A stretch of DNA of 45,218 nt, taken from positions 1 through 45,218 of the forward strand of contig NZ_CAMFLC010000032.1 of NCBI RefSeq assembly GCF_945957465.1, in the 5' to 3' direction. Made by a program: the position numbers and the translations under genes. This DNA is from an uncultured Leifsonia sp. Its GTDB lineage: Bacteria > Actinomycetota > Actinomycetes > Actinomycetales > Microbacteriaceae. This document shows positions 15,511 to 22,501 of the stretch, in pieces. Numbering within the stretch: position 1 is the stretch's first letter; each line of letters opens with the position of its first letter. Under the pieces are notes generated by a model. That model ran no database searches and was not told the DNA's origin. It saw only the letters and a program-made list of their open reading frames with translations.

Positions 15511-15770
15511 GTTTTTTGCCGGGAAGGCACGTAGTGCCGTTCAGGGAAAGCGGTTGGAGTGCAACCCGCAGGGCGGCTGGGGAGAGAATTTCCGCGCGAA
15601 ATAAGGGAGCTTGCGACCGCGTGCGGAAAATCTCGGCGGAGCTGGCTCCCGGAGGGAGCTTGCGCGGAGGCCGCCGACCGCAGAATGCCGCAGGCTTCCC
15701 GGCAAAAGACAGGGGCCGAAGGCCGTACAGTCGGCCGGCTCCGTCCGGCCGTCCGTTGTCGGCGCCGGCT
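15511..15770. repeat. GNA-hairpin structured element A (paralogue of 17461-17720)
   Basis: A non-coding element with a 13-bp closing stem (TTTTGCCGGGAAG 15514-15526 with CTTCCCGGCAAAA 15695-15707). Inside are a second 10-bp stem (TTTCCGCGCG 15589-15598 with 15620-15629) and hairpins with GNA triloops: GGCAC-GTA-GTGCC, CCC-GCA-GGG, GCTCCC-GGA-GGGAGC and GCC-GCA-GGC; GGCC-GAA-GGCC follows. Larger GC hairpins continue to about 15770. The copy at 17461 keeps the folds with compensatory changes. GNA loops are on the plus strand, the template strand of the gene downstream. Confidence 0.75.
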
Positions 15771-15800
15771 CCGTCCGACGCCGACCGCTCTGGACGGGGT

Positions 15801-16010
15801 TCAGTCGAAGCCGGGACCGAAATTGTCGGTCCAGCATTGCGGGTGAATGCCGGTTCGGATCAGCTCGCGTTCCGCGGCCGGCCTCGTGGGGGCGGCGTCC
15901 TGGATCAACGCGCCCGCGCGCAGCGCGGCGGCCTCCGCGGCCGGGAGCTCGACAACGCTCGACCGGTGACAGAACATGCATGCGGGTGTGATGTGCGTCT
16001 CGGTGGTCAT
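15801..16010 (-). CDS. Small protein with a Cys-x-x-Cys knuckle, unknown function
   Basis: 69 residues. The N-terminus has ACMFCHRSSVVELP, a zinc-knuckle-like C-x-x-C, with another Cys in HPQCWTDNFGPGFD at the end; together these could hold one metal. The middle is Ala-rich helix. Actinobacterial phages and plasmids encode many such short zinc-ribbon proteins. The start follows GGAGGAC closely. A degenerate copy of the AGTACT palindrome (16019-16032) precedes it. Element A lies past its stop. No function can be assigned. Confidence 0.65.
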   Translation of the reverse strand: MTTETHITPACMFCHRSSVVELPAAEAAALRAGALIQDAAPTRPAAERELIRTGIHPQCWTDNFGPGFD

Positions 16011-16018
16011 GAGTCCTC

Positions 16019-16032
16019 CAATAGTGGTGTTG
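16019..16032. promoter_or_regulatory. Degenerate copy of the AGTACT operator
   Basis: CAATAGTGGTGTTG: same position relative to the gene and same outer bases, with the AGTACT core changed to AGTGGT. Perhaps a weak or decayed site. Confidence 0.4.
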
Positions 16033-16140
16033 GGGTTAGTCGGCGGCGAGGTCGTAGCCGCCGAGCGGAGAGCGGCCGGGGACGTGGCGGCGTCCGTGCC
16101 ACGCCTCGACGGCGGCGCTCTCGTTGTCGGTGATAACGTG

Positions 16141-16488
16141 CTAGGCGCAGCGCGGGCAGTTGGCCTGATATCGGCCGCCGCCGGGCAGTGGGGCGGCGGT
16201 GTGGTCGTGGTCGGCCTCACGGCACCAGGCGTCCGCGGTGAACATGTGCAGCTCGTGACCCTCGGTGACGGTGGGGCCGCCGCCGTAGTGGGCGGAGTGC
16301 CACATGTGGCTGCGGGGGATGCAGCCGAAGTGCCCGTGCTCGGCGCAATAGCGCTCGAACGCGGCGACCAGGGCGGCGGGTTCGTAGTAGTCCGCCGTGT
16401 AGTTGAGGGGTGCGCCATCCCAGGGGGTAGCCGCGACCGCCTCGCGCTCGAATTCGGCCAGGTCGAACAGGGTGGGCTCGTCGGTCAT
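16141..16488 (-). CDS. Cys/His-rich protein, possibly cut short by an in-frame TAG
   Basis: 115 residues, unknown family: MTDEPTLFDLAEFEREAVAA, a Cys/His-rich centre (RYCAEHGHFGC, SHMWHSAHYGGG) and an end at ANCPRCA. The frame continues past the TAG at 16141-16143 for about 34 more sense codons (HVITDNESAAVEAWHGRR through GGYDLAAD) to a TAA at 16036-16038. That extension looks coding in character, and CPRC.HVI...E.AAVEAWH would be a natural zinc-ribbon ending. Either the gene carries a recent nonsense change (CAG to TAG would do it) or the tail is a remnant. The start has GGAGG 8 nt upstream. Confidence 0.65.
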   Translation of the reverse strand: MTDEPTLFDLAEFEREAVAATPWDGAPLNYTADYYEPAALVAAFERYCAEHGHFGCIPRSHMWHSAHYGGGPTVTEGHELHMFTADAWCREADHDHTAAPLPGGGRYQANCPRCA

Positions 16489-16500
16489 TGCATTTACCTC

Positions 16501-16514
16501 CAACAGTACTATTA
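16501..16514. promoter_or_regulatory. AGTACT palindrome upstream of the Cys/His-rich gene
   Basis: CAACAGTACTATTA, 12 bp before the start at 16488 and abutting its ribosome site. Also directly after the ardC stop. Confidence 0.58.
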
Positions 16515-16517
16515 GGG

Positions 16518-17408
16518 TCAGACGGTGGCGGGCTCGGCCGCGGGCTCGGGCTCGGTGAGCGCGTCCGCGAGAGTGTGCGCGGCACGCAGCACGTTTGCCG
16601 CGGTGGCCTTGATGGTGTCGGCGTCGCAGTTGCTCCACCCGGCGACGTAGCCGACGCTGTAGGCGCTGGTGTCCAGTCCGAGAATGCCGGCGACGACGTA
16701 GGCGACACTCTCGGCTTCGGTTTCCTTCACGCCGCGGTGCTCGATGTACTCGGCCTGATCCTCCTCAGCGTGCAGGATCGCGTGCGCTGCCTCGTGCAGG
16801 GCCGTCTTGGCTGCCTGGGCGGGGGAGAGGTTCGCGTCGATGACGATGCGTCGGGCCTCGGGGTCGGTGTAGCCGTTGGCAGCTCCCGCGATGGGCTCGC
16901 GCTCGACGGTCCAGCCGGTGCCGGTGAGGTAGTCGGCGGTGGCCTCGAAGATGCCGCGGGCGTCGTCTCCGGTGAGCGGTCGCGCGATGTCGGCCGGGTC
17001 GCCAGCTTCCTCGTCGATGAGGTCGGTCTGTCCCATGTCGAACACGGCGACGGGGAAGAACCGCACGCGGCGCTGTTCTTCTTCCTCGCCGGTTCGCTCG
17101 TTCTCGACCGTCTCGCGAATCTCGCGGCCGCCAAAGATGCGGATACCGCGCTCGCCCTTGCGCACCTGGCGGTTGAGCTTCTGCCAGGTCCGGTATCCGG
17201 CGACGTGGGTCGCCTCGGGCCGCTGGGCGAAGATCAGCAGCAGGTTTCCCAGGCTGTAGCGGTGGAACGACTGGGCGAAGTTCAAGAACGCCGCCCATGC
17301 CTCGGACTCGCGCAGCGCCTCGACCTGTTCCGCGATCGTCGCTTGCAGCCCCTCGGCCTCGGCACGACGCTCCTCGGCGCTCCTGGTGCTGGTGATCTTA
17401 CGGGCCAT
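16518..17408 (-). CDS. ardC: ArdC-like antirestriction protein (ssDNA-binding domain plus zinc metallopeptidase domain)
   Basis: 296 residues. The N-terminal ArdC-type ssDNA-binding domain shows FHRYSLGNLLLIFAQRP, VAGYRTWQKLNRQVRKGE and RGIRIFGGR. The C-terminal half holds the HEAAH zinc motif (KTALHEAAHAILHAEE), with a possible third ligand in ETEAESVAYVV. ArdC proteins shield incoming DNA from host nucleases during conjugation. The start has GGAGG 8 nt upstream. Upstream lie an AGTACT palindrome (17429) and then structured element B. Position and content fit a leading-region gene expressed early after entry. Confidence 0.88.
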   Translation of the reverse strand: MARKITSTRSAEERRAEAEGLQATIAEQVEALRESEAWAAFLNFAQSFHRYSLGNLLLIFAQRPEATHVAGYRTWQKLNRQVRKGERGIRIFGGREIRETVENERTGEEEEQRRVRFFPVAVFDMGQTDLIDEEAGDPADIARPLTGDDARGIFEATADYLTGTGWTVEREPIAGAANGYTDPEARRIVIDANLSPAQAAKTALHEAAHAILHAEEDQAEYIEHRGVKETEAESVAYVVAGILGLDTSAYSVGYVAGWSNCDADTIKATAANVLRAAHTLADALTEPEPAAEPATV

Positions 17409-17428
17409 CTCGCTACCTCCGGTGACGG

Positions 17429-17442
17429 TATTAGTACTATTA
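17429..17442. promoter_or_regulatory. AGTACT palindrome upstream of ardC
   Basis: TATTAGTACTATTA, 21 bp before the ardC start, between it and structured element B. Confidence 0.6.
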
Positions 17443-17460
17443 GGGCCACTCAGACCCCCT

Positions 17461-17720
17461 CCACGTTTTCTTGCCGTGAAGGCACGTAGTGCCATTCAGG
17501 GCAGAGGAGGGAGTGCAACCCGGAGGGCGGTGGGGGAGAGAGTTTTCGGCCGATGTGAGGAGCGCAGCGACGCGGCCGAAAAGTCTCGGAGGAGCCGGCG
17601 GCGCAGCCGCTTGCGCGGACGACGAGGCCCGTAGAATGCCGCAGGCTTCACGGCGAGAAAACGAGCGCCGCAGGCGCGAGAGACAGCCGGCCGCGTGCGG
17701 CCGTCGTTCACGGCTCACAG
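17461..17720. repeat. GNA-hairpin structured element B (paralogue of 15511-15770)
   Basis: Same plan as element A: closing stem TTTTCTTGCCGTGAAG (17466-17481) with 17645-17660, and second stem TTTTCGGCCG (17543-17552) with CGGCCGAAAA (17573-17582). Its GNA hairpins are GGCAC-GTA-GTGCC, CCC-GGA-GGG, GCGGC-GCA-GCCGC, GCC-GCA-GGC and GCGCC-GCA-GGCGC. The block GGAGTGCAACCC (17510-17521) is identical in A, and in inverted orientation at 38981. No reading frame is conserved between A and B, so constraint on structure is the better explanation. Confidence 0.75.
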
Positions 17721-17765
17721 GGTCGCGGGGGCGCCGGCCCTCGTGTCGGCCGGCGGCCGACTCTC

Positions 17766-19748
17766 TCAGGCGATCCGCTCGGCTCCCAGCATCGTGTCGA
17801 CAGGATCGGGCTCGATCGATCGGCGGCCTTTGCTCGCCGTCGATGCCGTAGCCGCGCCGCTCAGCAATGCACGTGCCATCCGGAAGTCGGCTCGACCGTT
17901 AGCGTCCCGCGGGTGTGCGCCGTAGGCGTTCGTTCCCAAGTCGGGGAGGAGTGCGAGCTGGCCAGGTCCGGGTCGGCGGCTCGGGTGGGTGCGGCGTGGG
18001 GCACGCATCCACGTCTCCTCGGCCTGCCACCACGCCCACAGCTCGCGCTCGACCGCGTAGCGGGCTGCGCGCGCCTGCAGTCGGCCGTCGACGTCGAGCT
18101 GCACGGCGGCGGCTCGACGGTAATCCACCGATCGCCGTCGCCATCCGTGGCGGGTGAGGACGAGAACACCGGCACGGGTGAGCCGATCGAGGGCCGGCCG
18201 CACCTGGTCGACGGTGCATCCTGCGGAACGAGCGAGCGCGTGAGCGGCTTGAGGATCCGTTGTGGTGCGGGCGTACATGTTCCCCGCGTGGAAGCCGAGC
18301 CCCGGTCCCAGCGTGAAGAGGTCGTGGGCGGCGTCCCGGGTTCTCTGGGTCAGGGTAGCCAGGAGGGTGGATCGTTCTGCGGACCCTGCCCCTGCGGGGC
18401 GCGGGTCCGCTTGTGACCGGCTTGTAGATGCAGGGCTGGGGATAACCGATTGAGGGTCGATGGTCCAGTGCGCACCATGTGGGCCATCGGCAGCGCGGGC
18501 CTGGGTGATCCAACCGTCCGCGGCGAGCCGTAGGAGCGCCGTTCTGGCCGTCTCCCGGCCGATCCCGGCCAACAGGGCGAGGCGGCGGGTATCGGCCTCC
18601 AGAGACGCGCTGAGGGCTTTCAGGGCGAGCATGCACAGGACGTCGAGCACGCGGCGGTCGGTGGGGCCGCCACCGTGGGCCCACCGACCGCCGGCGACGT
18701 CGGCGTGGGCTTGCAGCTCGCGGACGTGCGCGGCGATCGCGTCGGCGCGAGCGTCGAAGGTGGGGTCATCTCCGACCTGGCGGTCTGTGGTGGCCACAAA
18801 GCGCACGGCTTTATCCCATTGGCGGCGGAGGACGTGTGCAGCTCCTCCGCGGCCGCGGGGGCGTCGGTGGAGGCGGTCGCGGTAGGTACGGACGTGCTCT
18901 AGTCCTGGTGCGTCGTCGACAAGTGCAGCGATGTCGGCGTGACGCCATCGGGCGGCCGCCGCGCCGACGAGGATGCGCCAGAGGACTGCGGAGGCGTCAC
19001 CGGAGGCGGCATCTTCGCGAAGTGCGGCCGCGCTGCCGGCTGTGAGCTCGCGGCGCGGGCCGGGCAGGTATAGCCGGCCGTGCTCGTCGACAGGGATCGG
19101 GCGCTTGGGGTCGATGCGTCCGGTCGGCTCGGCGTCGTCGACGAGCTTGGCCAGGGCCTCGACGAGGGCGCGCACCTGCGCGGCCGTGGTCGTGGGGGCG
19201 GTGAGCGTGTCCAGCTCGCCGCGCAGCACGGTCGAGCGGCCGCCGTCGCGGTGGGGCGCACCTGGTGGGCGCAGGCACCCGGTGTCCGGGTTGCTGAGCG
19301 GAGACGTGTCGAGCGTGGGGCACAGGTGCTGGGTGAGGCGCGCGAGGGTGGCGATGGTCTCGGCGTCGACGCTCTCAGAGAGAGCGGCCCAGACGTGACG
19401 GCCGTGTGAGGGGCCGGACTCGCAGAGGACGTGCTGAATGCCGGCGTCCGTGAGGAGGCCGGCGATCACGTCGGCGTCACGAGCTGCCGCGGCCGCGGCA
19501 CCGGGGGTCTTGGCATCGAGGTCGAAGCCGAGGAGGCGGAAGCGCCGATCGGCGCCGGCAAGGTACACCGCCCACGGGCGTGTGGGCTCGTCGCCGTTGA
19601 CCCGGCGGTTGCCGACGTAGCGGTTCACGACGTCGCCGTAGGCGTCGACGACAGCGACGCGCACGCGATCGCGAGGGCTGATGCGGGTGGTCAGCTCCCA
19701 TGCGTGGGCGGCGTCAGCGGACACGCTAGAGAGCGTGTAGCCGCGCAA
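17766..19748 (-). CDS. Plasmid replication protein with AEP-type primase domain
   Basis: About 660 residues. The N-terminal region looks like an archaeo-eukaryotic-type primase/polymerase: FDLDAK (metal acids, residues 75-80), SGPSHGRHVW (111-120) and LRPPGAPHRDGG near residue 160. The middle includes a winged-helix-like stretch (LALLAGIGRETARTALLRLAADGWI) and the end is basic. No helicase P-loop is seen. It is the only replication-type gene here, so it is the best candidate initiator/primase. The start is uncertain: a TTG at 19748 gives the longest form but has no good ribosome site; a GTG ten codons in is possible. A structured leader lies upstream. Confidence 0.68.
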   Translation of the reverse strand: MRGYTLSSVSADAAHAWELTTRISPRDRVRVAVVDAYGDVVNRYVGNRRVNGDEPTRPWAVYLAGADRRFRLLGFDLDAKTPGAAAAAARDADVIAGLLTDAGIQHVLCESGPSHGRHVWAALSESVDAETIATLARLTQHLCPTLDTSPLSNPDTGCLRPPGAPHRDGGRSTVLRGELDTLTAPTTTAAQVRALVEALAKLVDDAEPTGRIDPKRPIPVDEHGRLYLPGPRRELTAGSAAALREDAASGDASAVLWRILVGAAAARWRHADIAALVDDAPGLEHVRTYRDRLHRRPRGRGGAAHVLRRQWDKAVRFVATTDRQVGDDPTFDARADAIAAHVRELQAHADVAGGRWAHGGGPTDRRVLDVLCMLALKALSASLEADTRRLALLAGIGRETARTALLRLAADGWITQARAADGPHGAHWTIDPQSVIPSPASTSRSQADPRPAGAGSAERSTLLATLTQRTRDAAHDLFTLGPGLGFHAGNMYARTTTDPQAAHALARSAGCTVDQVRPALDRLTRAGVLVLTRHGWRRRSVDYRRAAAVQLDVDGRLQARAARYAVERELWAWWQAEETWMRAPRRTHPSRRPGPGQLALLPDLGTNAYGAHPRDANGRADFRMARALLSGAATASTASKGRRSIEPDPVDTMLGAERIA

Positions 19749-19775
19749 AACGTCGTGTTTTCCACTATCCGGGGC

Positions 19776-19940
19776 TATGATGGGGTCACCTTTCAGAATC
19801 AGAATCTGGATGGCACACCGAAGCCCCGGCTGGTAACCGGGATTTCGGTGAGATTAGCTCGAACCTCGGGGCCTGGCAGCTATGAGGGTTTGAGCTACGA
19901 AACTTGGAGGGGCCCGTCGCGGAAGCGGCGGGCTCCTTTC
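19776..19940 (+). ncRNA. Candidate structured RNA in the replication-gene leader
   Basis: The gap upstream of the primase gene folds into three consecutive helices: CACCGAA (19816-19822) with TTCGGTG (19844-19850); TAGCTCGAACC (from 19855) with GGTTTGAGCTA (to 19897); and a 9-bp GGAA-capped hairpin at 19912-19933 followed by CCTTTCGTTT, which looks like a plus-strand terminator. A TATGAT -10-like box lies at 19776-19781. A plus-strand transcript would be antisense to the replication mRNA leader, the usual place for copy-control RNAs. It could instead be a cis leader structure of the minus-strand mRNA. Confidence 0.5.
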
Positions 19941-19942
19941 GT

Positions 19943-20191
19943 TTAAGCGGCTGTCGTGGTGGCTACCTCCGTGCCGTCGAGTGTGGGCGGGAGCACGGGT
20001 AGTCCGCCGCGCTCTTTTTCGAGCGCCTGGGCCAGGTACTCCAGGTACAGAGACAGGGACAGATTGCCTGATGCGCGGGCTGCGTCGTTGAAGGCTTCGT
20101 AGGTGGACGGTGCGAGACGAACATCCGGGCGAACCGGCTTAACGCCGGCAGGAAGGCGATTCCGCTTGATGCCTGCATTGGTCCCTGACAT
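19943..20191 (-). CDS. Small ribbon-helix-helix-like DNA-binding protein
   Basis: 82 residues: a basic N-terminus (GIKRNRLPAGVKPVRPDVRL) followed by one strand and two helices (APSTYEAFNDAARASG, LSLSLYLEYLAQALEKERGG), the order of ribbon-helix-helix repressors, and a polar tail. It lies between the structured leader and the FHA gene. The start at 20191 has GGGG close upstream; an ATG three codons earlier is possible. A TTAAC/GTTAA palindrome 18 bp upstream is a likely self-operator. A role in copy control or transfer-gene repression is plausible but not shown. Confidence 0.6.
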   Translation of the reverse strand: MSGTNAGIKRNRLPAGVKPVRPDVRLAPSTYEAFNDAARASGNLSLSLYLEYLAQALEKERGGLPVLPPTLDGTEVATTTAA

Positions 20192-20208
20192 GCACCCCAT
20201 CCTGGCGA

Positions 20209-20224
20209 TTAACACCGGGGTTAA
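20209..20224. promoter_or_regulatory. TTAAC-N6-GTTAA inverted repeat
   Basis: TTAACACCGGGGTTAA upstream of the ribbon-helix-helix gene, at the position expected for autoregulation. Confidence 0.45.
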
Positions 20225-20250
20225 CGTCAACTCTGGGCGGCGTGTCGTCA

Positions 20251-21156
20251 TCAGCGTTCTACCGTCTCGATGGTGCATACGACGTCGCCCATGCGCAGGC
20301 TGGTGCCGGATTCGATCGTGTAGGGCACTCCGGGCTCGAACCGGCGGGGTGGGTCGGTCTGCGTCTCGATGCCGTTGCCGCTGTGGTAGTCGGTGACGAC
20401 GATGCGGCCCTCGTCGTCGACGTCGATGAGGGCGTGGGTGCGTGACAGCATGCGCTCGGGGCTCTCGACGGCGATCGGCTTGCGATCGCCCACGGCGGCG
20501 GGCTGGCGGCCGAGCACGACGCTCTCGCTGGTGTCCACCGACTCCTGGGTGGTGAAGCGCAGGCGCAGGCGCGGCCGAGTGATGGCCGGGGGAGTGGGCT
20601 TGGCCATGACCGTGTGGTCCAGCTCCTCGACGGGGACCACCAGCGCGCGCACGACGGGCAGCTCCTCGACGGTGGTCGCGGCGTCGGGTACGACGGCCTT
20701 GACGTCGATGGGGTCTGCTTCGACACGGTGGGGTTCCGGCGTCTTGCACTGGACGCACACGGGCTCGGTGACGGGTTGGAGCCGCCGGCAGATGCGGCAG
20801 CGTCCCTCGTGGACGGTGAGCCCGTCTGCCGGCGGGATCGTGCCAGCGGCATCGAGGAGCTGCACGGTGCCCCCGGGCCGAACCCCGCGCGTCCACGTCT
20901 GGCTGCTGTCCTTGACGGTGAGGCGCACCGGCCTGTGCAGGCGGATGGCGATCGCCACGCATCGGGCGATCATGCCGGTGCGTAGCTCCTCGACGCTGGC
21001 GGCCTCGCAGGGCCGCTCAGTGCCGTTGATCGTGATGCTGCCAATGTACGTCGGTGGAGCATCTGTGAGCTGGTCGCTGGGGCCGTGGATGCTGGCGACG
21101 ACTTTGGGCCAGTCCGCGACAGCTTCTGATGCGCGGAGGGCCTGTGTGGCGCTCAT
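20251..21156 (-). CDS. FHA-domain protein of the transfer cluster
   Basis: 301 residues. The C-terminal 100 residues form a forkhead-associated phosphothreonine-binding domain: VVLGRQPA, SRTHALIDVDDEGRIVVTDY and HSGNGI carry the conserved Gly-Arg, Ser-x-x-His and Asn positions. The centre has a Cys-rich knuckle (CRICRRLQ, CVQCKTPE) that could bind zinc. No membrane segment is seen. The start overlaps the upstream ATPase stop (ATGA). FHA proteins read Ser/Thr-kinase signals, so this links transfer functions to host phosphorylation. No kinase is encoded in the window. Confidence 0.8.
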   Translation of the reverse strand: MSATQALRASEAVADWPKVVASIHGPSDQLTDAPPTYIGSITINGTERPCEAASVEELRTGMIARCVAIAIRLHRPVRLTVKDSSQTWTRGVRPGGTVQLLDAAGTIPPADGLTVHEGRCRICRRLQPVTEPVCVQCKTPEPHRVEADPIDVKAVVPDAATTVEELPVVRALVVPVEELDHTVMAKPTPPAITRPRLRLRFTTQESVDTSESVVLGRQPAAVGDRKPIAVESPERMLSRTHALIDVDDEGRIVVTDYHSGNGIETQTDPPRRFEPGVPYTIESGTSLRMGDVVCTIETVER

Positions 21157-22481
21157 AGCCCGCGGGCGACGGCGGCCGCGGCGGCCAACCACGCCCGTTG
21201 CGTCGAGGGTCGCAGAGCGCCGTAGTGCAGCACGCCGTCGACCATTGCTTGGTCGAAGGGGATCGTGACGGCTTCGCGAGTGATGTCGCGGTAGCCGGCG
21301 GCGACGCGCTGCATGTCGGCCGCGGTGGCCTTGGGGTCGGCCTGCGTGACGACCACCACGGCGTTGTCGGCCAGCCGAGCGGATCGCTCGTCGCGATCGG
21401 CCAGCGCTTCCAGGAGAAGCGCGCCGGCCTCGGCGTGGTCGTCGCGGGTGGTGGTGGCCACCACGAGCTGGTCGGCGTGATCGATCATGCGCCGCCACAT
21501 CGGATCGGACTCGTCGTTGCCGGAGTCGATGAAGATCAGCCGGTAGTACTTGCTGGCGACGGCGTGGATGGCGTCGACGTCCTCGGGCTCGATGCGCTGC
21601 TCTTGGGCGAGCGCCATCGGCTTGGACCGGAGAACGTCGAAGCGGTCGCGGGTCTGGTGGTGCACGTAGTGGGCGAGGTCGGCGGACTGGGCGCTGGTGC
21701 TCAGGAGCCGATCGACCTGGGGCAACAACTCGAGCAACGTCGACTCGTGCGGCCCCTGCTCGGTCCGCCAGCCGAGCGTGCCGCGGGTCTGGTTGTTGTC
21801 CCAGGCGAGCACGCCCGCGCCTCCGTAGCGGGCGAACACGCCTGAGAGGAGGACCGTGCTGGGGGTCTTGCCAGCGCCGCCCTTGCCGTTGACGATCGCG
21901 ATCGTGCGCGGGCCGGGCCAGTGCTGGGAGACGGCGAGCACGTCGGCGCGCTCTGCGCGCTCCTCCTCGCTGGGGCTCATGCGGATGCCGGCGCGCGTTA
22001 CCAGGCCGCGCCACCCGGTGGTGGCCGGCTCCTCGATCTGTTCCCGAACCAGGAACGATTGGCGCATGGCTCGACGTGTCGGAAGGGCCGCAGCCGGCGC
22101 CGCGGCGGCAGCGGTGACCCATGAGCCGGGGCCGGCCACCGCTGCGTCGGGCTGGTCGGCCTCCGCCTGCTGGGTCACCGGTTCCGCGGCGGGCTCAGGG
22201 GCCTGCGGTCGTGCTTCGCGGCTGTCGTCCTCGGTCACGGTCTGGTCCGGGTGGATGATGAGCGGCCATTCCCCGGCGGGGTCGCGGGTGAGGACGTGGA
22301 GCGGCCGGCCGAGCTGTTCGGCGCGGGCCGCGACGATCGCGACGACCTGAGCGCGCGCCTCGTCGACGTCGCCTGCGGCAATCTCCGTGGCGGTGCCGCC
22401 GATGGATACCTGGGCGGTGCCGTCCTCGTTGAGGGTCGCGGTGGCGCGGGGCCAGGCGGCTGCTTCTGTTGTCGTGCTCAT
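21153..22481 (-). CDS. MinD/ParA-like ATPase of the transfer cluster
   Basis: About 442 residues. The C-terminal 270 residues are a MinD/ParA-type P-loop domain: IAIVNGKGGAGKTPSTVLLS is the deviant Walker A, VLAWDNNQTRG the A' motif and YRLIFIDSGNDESD the Walker B. The N-terminal 170 residues are variable and Ala/Pro-rich. Similar ATPases occur in actinobacterial conjugation and ESX loci, where they are thought to place the apparatus at the envelope. The ATG at 22481 follows GGAGAAA; an ATG at 22505 overlapping the peptidase stop is an alternative. It is translationally linked to the FHA gene. Confidence 0.8.
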   Translation of the reverse strand: MSTTTEAAAWPRATATLNEDGTAQVSIGGTATEIAAGDVDEARAQVVAIVAARAEQLGRPLHVLTRDPAGEWPLIIHPDQTVTEDDSREARPQAPEPAAEPVTQQAEADQPDAAVAGPGSWVTAAAAAPAAALPTRRAMRQSFLVREQIEEPATTGWRGLVTRAGIRMSPSEEERAERADVLAVSQHWPGPRTIAIVNGKGGAGKTPSTVLLSGVFARYGGAGVLAWDNNQTRGTLGWRTEQGPHESTLLELLPQVDRLLSTSAQSADLAHYVHHQTRDRFDVLRSKPMALAQEQRIEPEDVDAIHAVASKYYRLIFIDSGNDESDPMWRRMIDHADQLVVATTTRDDHAEAGALLLEALADRDERSARLADNAVVVVTQADPKATAADMQRVAAGYRDITREAVTIPFDQAMVDGVLHYGALRPSTQRAWLAAAAAVARGL

Positions 22482-22501
22482 GTGGGTGTTTCTCCTTCCG
22501 C

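Noticed and set aside
15514-15710. CRISPR array or tandem repeats in the hairpin elements
   Set aside because: Repeats are inverted, not spaced direct repeats; there are no uniform spacers and no cas genes.
18997-19398. Long open frames on several strands across the primase gene and other GC-rich genes
   Set aside because: They shadow a gene with clear domains, show no family motifs and lack ribosome sites; expected at high GC.
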